From the NCBI RefSeq assembly GCF_002934665.1, contig NZ_NIRS01000003.1:496001-560000 (forward strand): a DNA stretch of 64,000 nucleotides. Direction: 5' to 3'. The stretch's first letter is position 1. Each line of letters begins with the position of its first letter. Shown here piece after piece: positions 59,016 to 64,000 of the stretch. A model generated the notes under the pieces. That model was not told where the DNA came from and made no database searches. It saw only the letters and a list, made by a program, of their open reading frames with translations. Source of the stretch: Pseudomonas laurylsulfatiphila (lineage in GTDB: Bacteria; Pseudomonadota; Gammaproteobacteria; Pseudomonadales; Pseudomonadaceae). The translations under genes and the position numbers were made by a program.

Positions 59016-59054
59016 GAAAAAAACCGCGTACAGCCAGGCTGTACGCGGTTTTTT
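59016..59054. terminator. Bidirectional terminator between cold-shock fusion and slyX
   Basis: AAAACCGCGTACAGC-CAG-GCTGTACGCGGTTTT, with an A-run on the left (59016-59023) and a T-run on the right (59049-59054), serves both convergent genes. Confidence 0.9.
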
Positions 59055-59096
59055 CATGCCTGCATGTTGCTTACTGCAGGTGCTTACTGCAGTTAC

Positions 59097-59303
59097 TTAG
59101 TAGTGCGGCGGTGGCGCTTCCTCTTCGAACGATTCGAACTGGCCGACCATTTCCTCCTGCCGCTTGAGCAACGCAGCCATTTGCAGTTGAAGACGCTCGA
59201 CCACCCGCTGCTGCGCAACCAGCACATCATTCAATGCCTGGATGGTGTCATCCTGAAAGGCCAGGCGGCTTTCAAGATCGGTAACGCGTTCTTCCAGGCT
59301 CAT
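59097..59303 (-). CDS. slyX: SlyX family protein
   Basis: Function unknown; the family is a short coiled coil. The 68 residues begin [20 protein letters not shown] with heptad hydrophobics through about residue 55 and end with the typical PPPHY. It follows the HIT gene after 3 nt, so the two are coupled. Confidence 0.92.
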   Translation of the reverse strand: MSLEERVTDLESRLAFQDDTIQALNDVLVAQQRVVERLQLQMAALLKRQEEMVGQFESFEEEAPPPHY

Positions 59304-59306
59304 GGT

Positions 59307-59732
59307 TCAGCCCTCCAGAAACGTAAAGTCATCGGTCAATATCAGGCGCAAACGCTCGCGAATGGCGGCAATCTGCTCCGAACTGTAGGGTTTTGCCGGA
59401 TGCCTACCCCAAACTGGCGCCGGCCACGCGGCATCTTCACGCTTGCGCACGATCACGTGCATGTGCAACTGGCTGACGACATTGCCCAGCGCCGCGACAT
59501 TCAACTTGTCCGCATCGAACGAGTCCTTGAGCACTTGCGAAAGCGCCGTCGTCTCCTGCCAAAGCTGTCGCTGGTCTGCGACATCCAACTGAAATATCTC
59601 GCTGATAGCCTCACGACGAGGTACCAGGATGAACCAGGGATAGTTCGAGTCGTTGGACAACAGCAACCGGCAGAGCGGAAAGTCCCCGATCGGTAACGTG
59701 TCTTGTTGAAGTCGTGGATCTAGAGCGAACAC
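59307..59732 (-). CDS. HIT-domain nucleotide-binding protein
   Basis: Probable nucleotide hydrolase or transferase. From GTG at 59732 (GGGAG 8 nt upstream; MFALDPRLQQD) it has 141 residues. An ATG at 59777 is in frame but lacks a ribosome-binding site. The active-site segment reads SQLHMHVIVRK, so the first His of the HxHxH triad is Gln. The segment DKLNVAALGNVVSQLHMH otherwise fits the family. Coupled with slyX. Confidence 0.87.
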   Translation of the reverse strand: MFALDPRLQQDTLPIGDFPLCRLLLSNDSNYPWFILVPRREAISEIFQLDVADQRQLWQETTALSQVLKDSFDADKLNVAALGNVVSQLHMHVIVRKREDAAWPAPVWGRHPAKPYSSEQIAAIRERLRLILTDDFTFLEG

Positions 59733-60642
59733 TGCGCGTACTCCCGCCGGGTCATCATTTTTCAGCTTAGCGCCCATCCAGAGGAGCGGCGCACCAAGCG
59801 ACCGGACGGCAGCATACCTGTGAACGGCGCACGCTTCACGGCGAACCTTGCACAGACGCCACGAGTGCCAGCGAAAAGCTGACAGCCCGCCCCCGAATGA
59901 GACACTTTTCGACGCCGCGCACCACCACAGAACCGGCCGGCCGAAAAAAAAGCCGAAATGACTGATAAACAACGAAGAGTTCGTGCCAGACACTCGATCA
60001 ACAGGAATGAGTTCAGCACAATGTTAAAATTTTTTTGCACCAAAACCGCACAGTGGGTCTACGCTGAATGCTTCGACATCCGCCATTTACTCACTGGCGG
60101 GGTGAACCGGTAACATTTTTGGTTGTCAGGCAGTCGACCAGAAGGGTGCAACATGATGCGAGGCAAAGCGTCAAGCCCAAACCAAAGGCGCTTGAACCCC
60201 CCGGTTTTATGAGGTTTTTACAGCGCCAGAGCGTCAATTTGAAAAAACCGCAAAAAAACGTGATTTTGTGCACGCTTGTTGCATACATACCCAACATCAC
60301 CTGAGTGACACCCGCTGGAAGTGGGGGGCATTCAGGCAAAAAAGACAGTGGCAAGGTAGCCCGATGGAGATTCAAACGTTTCACCAGGACTCTTTTTACC
60401 GACACCCAGGCTCAGAAAACAGCATTAAAGTTGTCAGCCCGGTTGCGTCGGAGCTCGAAATTTGCGACATCTACCTCGCTGTTTGCGACATGGTCGTAAA
60501 GAACGCGAAAGGTTAGATACGCAAGTATCGCCAACATTGTCGGCGTGATATAAGTTTGCGCCGACACAAAAAGAAAGAGCCGCCCAGATAATAAAACAGG
60601 TGGGACGGCAGTACTCTTCTAAAACCAAAGGAGCAAATCACG
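59733..60642. other. Long upstream region of the OprD-family porin gene
   Basis: 910 bp between the HIT gene (minus) and the porin (plus). Right-hand 600 bp are lower in G+C than nearby genes. TGTCGGCG (60538-60545) and CGCCGACA (60559-60566) form an 8-bp stem 77 nt before the porin start. Several open frames of 60-105 codons on both strands lack family features or ribosome-binding sites. I support no gene here. Confidence 0.5.
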
Positions 60643-61971
60643 ATGCGCGTGATGAAGTGGAGCATGATCGCACTGGCAGTTGCAGCAGCAGCCAGTACCC
60701 AATTGGCTACGGCCGCCCCTTTCGTAAGTGACCAGGCTGAAGCCAAAGGTATTGTTGAAGACAGCTCTCTGAACTTGCTGGTTCGCAACTACTACTTCAA
60801 CCGTGACCGTAAAGATGGCGCTACCGACCAGAAAGACTGGACCCAAGGCATCTGGGGCAATTTCAGCTCCGGTTACACCCAAGGCCTGATCGGTGTTGGC
60901 GTTGACGCTTTCGGTTACCTGGCAATCAAACTGGACGGCGGTGACGGCACCGGCGGCACCGGCAACATGAGCCGCGACGCCGATGGCGAAGTTAACAACA
61001 GCCAGGGCAAAGCCGGCGGCGCTGTTAAATTCCGCGTATCGAAAACCGAGCTGAAAGTCGGCGACATGCAGCCAAGCACTGCTCCAGTGTTCGCTGTTGG
61101 CGGTTCCCGTATCCTTCCTCAAACTGCCAGCGGTATCCAACTGCAAAGCAGCGAAGTCAAAGACCTTGACCTCGAAGCCGGTCACTTCTACTCGGCGACC
61201 AGCCAGGACCGTAACGCTCGTGACGGCGGCCTGTTTGCAACCTACGCTGGCGTAGAAGCCAACTCCATCGACTACTTCGGTGGCAAATACGGCATCACCG
61301 ACAACCTGTCGGCATCGCTGTACGGCGCCAAGCTGGAAGACATCTGGAACCAGTACTACGCCAACCTGAACTACACCATTCCGCTGGGTGGCAACGAGTC
61401 GCTGAACCTGGACGGTAACATCTACAACACCAAAGACACTGGTGATGCCAAAGCCGGCGAGATCAGCAACACTGCTTACTCCCTGGCAGCCGCTTTCTCG
61501 TTCATGAAAGCGCACACCATCACCCTCGCCTTCCAGAAGGTTAACGGTGACACTCCGTTCGACTACATCGGTGTGGGCAAAAACAACCGCGGCGGCGACT
61601 CGATCTTCCTCGCCAACTCCATCCAGTACTCTGACTTCAACGCCCCTGGCGAGAAGTCTGCCCAGGTTCGTTATGACCTGAAAATGGCTGAGTACGGCGT
61701 TCCAGGTCTGAGCTTCATGACCCGTTACGTTAAAGGCTGGGACATCGACGGCACCAAAACTCCAGCTGGCAGCCCTTACGCTGGCCTGTATGGCGAAGAC
61801 GGCAAGCACAACGAAACCAACTTCGAAGCCAAGTACGTTGTTCAGACTGGCCCGGCAAAAGACCTGTCCTTCCGTATTCGTCAAGCATGGCACTTCGCTA
61901 ATGCTGACGAAGGTGAAGGCGACGTGAAAGAGTTCCGTTTCATCGTCGACTACCCGCTGTCGGTTTTGTAA
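60643..61971 (+). CDS. OprD-family outer-membrane porin
   Basis: Substrate-selective porin, probably for amino acids, peptides or small carboxylates. The 442 residues have a signal peptide (MKWSMIALAVAAAASTQLATA), the OprD start [100 protein letters not shown], and the end VKEFRFIVDYPLSVL. AAAGGAG lies 11 nt before ATG. It resembles OprQ/OprE subfamily members, but the substrate cannot be assigned. Codon choice looks highly expressed. Confidence 0.93.
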   Translation: MRVMKWSMIALAVAAAASTQLATAAPFVSDQAEAKGIVEDSSLNLLVRNYYFNRDRKDGATDQKDWTQGIWGNFSSGYTQGLIGVGVDAFGYLAIKLDGGDGTGGTGNMSRDADGEVNNSQGKAGGAVKFRVSKTELKVGDMQPSTAPVFAVGGSRILPQTASGIQLQSSEVKDLDLEAGHFYSATSQDRNARDGGLFATYAGVEANSIDYFGGKYGITDNLSASLYGAKLEDIWNQYYANLNYTIPLGGNESLNLDGNIYNTKDTGDAKAGEISNTAYSLAAAFSFMKAHTITLAFQKVNGDTPFDYIGVGKNNRGGDSIFLANSIQYSDFNAPGEKSAQVRYDLKMAEYGVPGLSFMTRYVKGWDIDGTKTPAGSPYAGLYGEDGKHNETNFEAKYVVQTGPAKDLSFRIRQAWHFANADEGEGDVKEFRFIVDYPLSVL

Positions 61972-62001
61972 TCGCATCCAGTTAGTTTGCGGTAACAAAA
62001 C

Positions 62002-62031
62002 AAAAGGCCCATCTTCGGATGGGCCTTTTTT
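62002..62031 (+). terminator. Rho-independent terminator of the porin gene
   Basis: AAGGCCCATC-TTCG-GATGGGCCTT, a stable tetraloop stem followed by TTTT, 32 nt after the stop codon. Confidence 0.93.
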
Positions 62032-62044
62032 GTTGTCCGCGCAT

Positions 62045-62065
62045 ATTGTTCAATTATTGAACAAT
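62045..62065. promoter_or_regulatory. Perfect 21-bp palindrome
   Basis: ATTGTTCAAT and its exact inverse flank a single central T. It is A+T-rich, in DNA between two convergent genes. It looks like a protein-binding site rather than a terminator. Confidence 0.6.
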
Positions 62066-62070
62066 CGCCC

Positions 62071-62100
62071 TACATGCCTGACCGAAAAGTCAGGCATGTA
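62071..62100. repeat. 12-bp perfect stem-loop downstream of mscS
   Basis: TACATGCCTGAC-CGAAAA-GTCAGGCATGTA, 13 nt past the MscS stop codon. No T-run; it may stabilise or end the minus-strand mRNA. Confidence 0.72.
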
Positions 62101-62112
62101 TGACAAGGTCTA

Positions 62113-62955
62113 TCACTGCACTGCGGACTCCTGAACCACGCGAATAACCCGCTGTGGAAATGGAATATCGATGCCAGCCTCTCTCAAACGATCACGGGAC
62201 AGTTCGTTGAACATGAACATCACATCCCAATAATCCGCTGTCTTCACCCAGACACGCAGGGAAACAGTGATAGAACTGTCACCCAATGTCGAAATGACTG
62301 CCTGAGGTGCCGGGTCAGTCAATACACGCGGATCCTTGGCCAACTCCAGCAACACTTGCCGGGCTTTTTGCAAGTCCGCTTCATAATCGACGCCTACATC
62401 AAACACCACTTTGCGGGTCGGCTGGCGATTGGTGTTGGTGATAATGCCGTTCGACAGATTACCGTTAGGCACGATGATGGTCTTGTTGTCACCGGTGCGC
62501 AGTACGGTATGGAAAATCTGGATGCTGTCGACGGTGCCGGCAACCCCCTGAGCTTCGATCCAGTCACCGATACGAAACGGACGGAACAGCAAAATCAACA
62601 CGCCGCCGGCGAAGTTCGCCAGGCTGCCCTGCAAAGCCAGGCCAATGGCCAGGCCCGCCGCACCAATCGCCGCCACAAACGAAGTGGTTTCCACACCGAT
62701 CATCGAGGCCACGCTGACGACCAGCAGGATCTTGAGGATGATGTTCGCCAGGCTGCTGATAAAACCCTGCAACGCCAGGTCGGCATTGCGCAATGCAATC
62801 AGACCGCCGAGCTTTTTCGTGACTTTGTTGATCAGCCACCAGCCGATGGCCAGGGTGATGACCGCCAGCAGTACGCGACTGCCGTATTCCATGATCATCG
62901 GGATCCAGGTTTGGGATACCTTGACCAGGTTGTCTACCTCAGCGCTTAAGTCCAT
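62113..62955 (-). CDS. Small-conductance mechanosensitive channel (MscS family)
   Basis: Inner-membrane channel opening under membrane tension to release solutes. The 280 residues, close to E. coli MscS, have three membrane helices; the pore helix is AAIGAAGLAIGLALQGSLANFAGGVLILLFRPF, with the Gly/Ala packing of MscS TM3. The cytoplasmic beta domain follows (IGDWIEAQGVAGTVDSIQIFHTVLRTGDNKTIIVPNGNLSNGIITN). It is downstream of yajQ on the same strand behind a terminator. Confidence 0.94.
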   Translation of the reverse strand: MDLSAEVDNLVKVSQTWIPMIMEYGSRVLLAVITLAIGWWLINKVTKKLGGLIALRNADLALQGFISSLANIILKILLVVSVASMIGVETTSFVAAIGAAGLAIGLALQGSLANFAGGVLILLFRPFRIGDWIEAQGVAGTVDSIQIFHTVLRTGDNKTIIVPNGNLSNGIITNTNRQPTRKVVFDVGVDYEADLQKARQVLLELAKDPRVLTDPAPQAVISTLGDSSITVSLRVWVKTADYWDVMFMFNELSRDRLREAGIDIPFPQRVIRVVQESAVQ

Positions 62956-62991
62956 CTACTTTCTCCTGTTTTCCGGCTATGCGGCATGCGT

Positions 62992-63042
62992 AAAAAAAAG
63001 CGGCAGAAAGATCGAACCGCGACGGGTTCAATCGTTTCTGCC
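62992..63042 (-). terminator. Terminator of yajQ
   Basis: Arms starting CGGCAGAAA at 63001 and ending TTTCTGCCG at 63042, with a partly paired inner stem (GAACC/GGTTC). On the minus strand it is followed by eight T (plus-strand A-run 62992-62999). Confidence 0.85.
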
Positions 63043-63093
63043 GTTGCTCGGGCCTCCGACGTCACAAACGCCAAGAGGTTCCCGCTTTCAAGG

Positions 63094-63579
63094 TCAGTCG
63101 CGGAAGTTGTTGAACTGCAGCGGCATACCGAACTCCTTGGCCCGCAGCACAGCAATGGCTTCTTGCAGGTCATCACGCTTCTTGCCGGTAATACGAACCT
63201 GCTCGCCCTGAATGGCCGCCTGGACCTTGAGCTTGGCATCTTTGACGTGAGCGACGATTTTCTTCGCCAGTTCCTTGTCGATGCCTTCCTTGAGGACGGC
63301 TTCCTGCTTCATCAGCTTGCCCGACGCGAAGGCATCCTTGACTTCGAGGCACTGCACGTCGATTTTGCGCTTGACCAGAGCCAGCTTGAGGATCTCAATC
63401 ATCGCTTCGAGCTGGAAATCCGCTTCCGCGGTCAGGTTGACGGTCAGGTCTTTTTCCTTGAACTCGAAGCTGCCTTTGCCTTTCAGGTCATAACGACGAT
63501 CGAGTTCCTTGACGGCGTTCTCGACCGCGTTGGTGACTTCGTGTTTGTCCAGTTCGGATACCACGTCGAACGACGGCAT
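63094..63579 (-). CDS. YajQ-family cyclic-di-GMP/nucleotide-binding protein
   Basis: Soluble protein of the YajQ family; Xanthomonas and P. aeruginosa homologues bind cyclic di-GMP and affect virulence-gene control. The 161 residues, the family length, read [40 protein letters not shown], and the C-terminal [43 protein letters not shown] lies 7 nt before ATG. Confidence 0.95.
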   Translation of the reverse strand: MPSFDVVSELDKHEVTNAVENAVKELDRRYDLKGKGSFEFKEKDLTVNLTAEADFQLEAMIEILKLALVKRKIDVQCLEVKDAFASGKLMKQEAVLKEGIDKELAKKIVAHVKDAKLKVQAAIQGEQVRITGKKRDDLQEAIAVLRAKEFGMPLQFNNFRD

Positions 63580-63678
63580 GTAATCTCTCCAAATTTAAAG
63601 GCGCACCGATGGAGCGCGCCTGGCTTGCGGTTAAAATCCGCGCTGATTATAACGGGTCTTTCCCATCATTCACTGTGA

Positions 63679-64000
<322 letters not shown>

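Overview
The window is chromosomal DNA of a fluorescent pseudomonad, most like the Pseudomonas fluorescens/putida side of the genus. This rests on recognised proteins (HexR, GltR/GltS, the Gts transporter, OprB, GcsR, an OprD-type porin, Tol-Pal), on high G+C, and on many REP-type inverted repeats. I count about 60 genes, one tRNA and 15 paired REP elements. Almost all of it looks like core genome. I see no phage, insertion sequence, integrase or CRISPR array, and no wholly unknown multigene system.

Region 1 (1-16.4 kb) is the glucose-uptake and Entner-Doudoroff block: hexR (cut by the left edge), a hexose-6-phosphate mutarotase, the porin oprB, the ABC transporter gtsABCD, an AGE-family sugar isomerase, the two-component pair gltR/gltS, glk, edd, and the divergent gap and mgsA. 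The regulation can be read from the sequence. Two TTGT-N7-ACAA HexR operators lie between edd and gap. A long shared motif precedes gtsA, the isomerase gene and oprB; I infer it is the GltR operator. AACAACAA-type Hfq/Crc motifs lie in the leaders of the same three genes.

Region 2 (16.4-26.8 kb) holds a Fur-box-preceded heme-uptake module (ECF sigma factor, FecR-like regulator, TonB-dependent receptor with STN domain, heme oxygenase), a DUF454 membrane protein, a dCache chemoreceptor, a CaiB-type CoA-transferase and an AlkA-type glycosylase.

Region 3 (26.8-34 kb) is the arginine deiminase cluster. It has two near-identical arcD antiporter genes facing away from each other across an A+T-rich spacer, then arcA, arcB, arcC and a small hypothetical gene.

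Region 4 (34-43.4 kb) is the glycine cleavage block: the enhancer-binding regulator gcsR, three 18-bp palindromic sites, a good sigma-54 promoter, then gcvH, gcvP, sdaA and gcvT. No glyA lies in the operon. A cold-shock gene with a long leader and an RDD membrane protein follow.

Region 5 (43.4-64 kb) is housekeeping and mostly on the minus strand: nadA, tRNA-Lys, queC, queE, cpoB-pal-tolB-tolA-tolR-tolQ-ybgC, ruvB-ruvA-ruvC, yebC, aspS, an FmdB zinc ribbon and a ribbon-helix-helix protein. It continues with a membrane protein fused to a cold-shock domain, slyX, a HIT protein, an OprD-family porin, an MscS channel, yajQ and the start of panE. REP elements almost stop here: 14 of 15 lie left of 43.5 kb.
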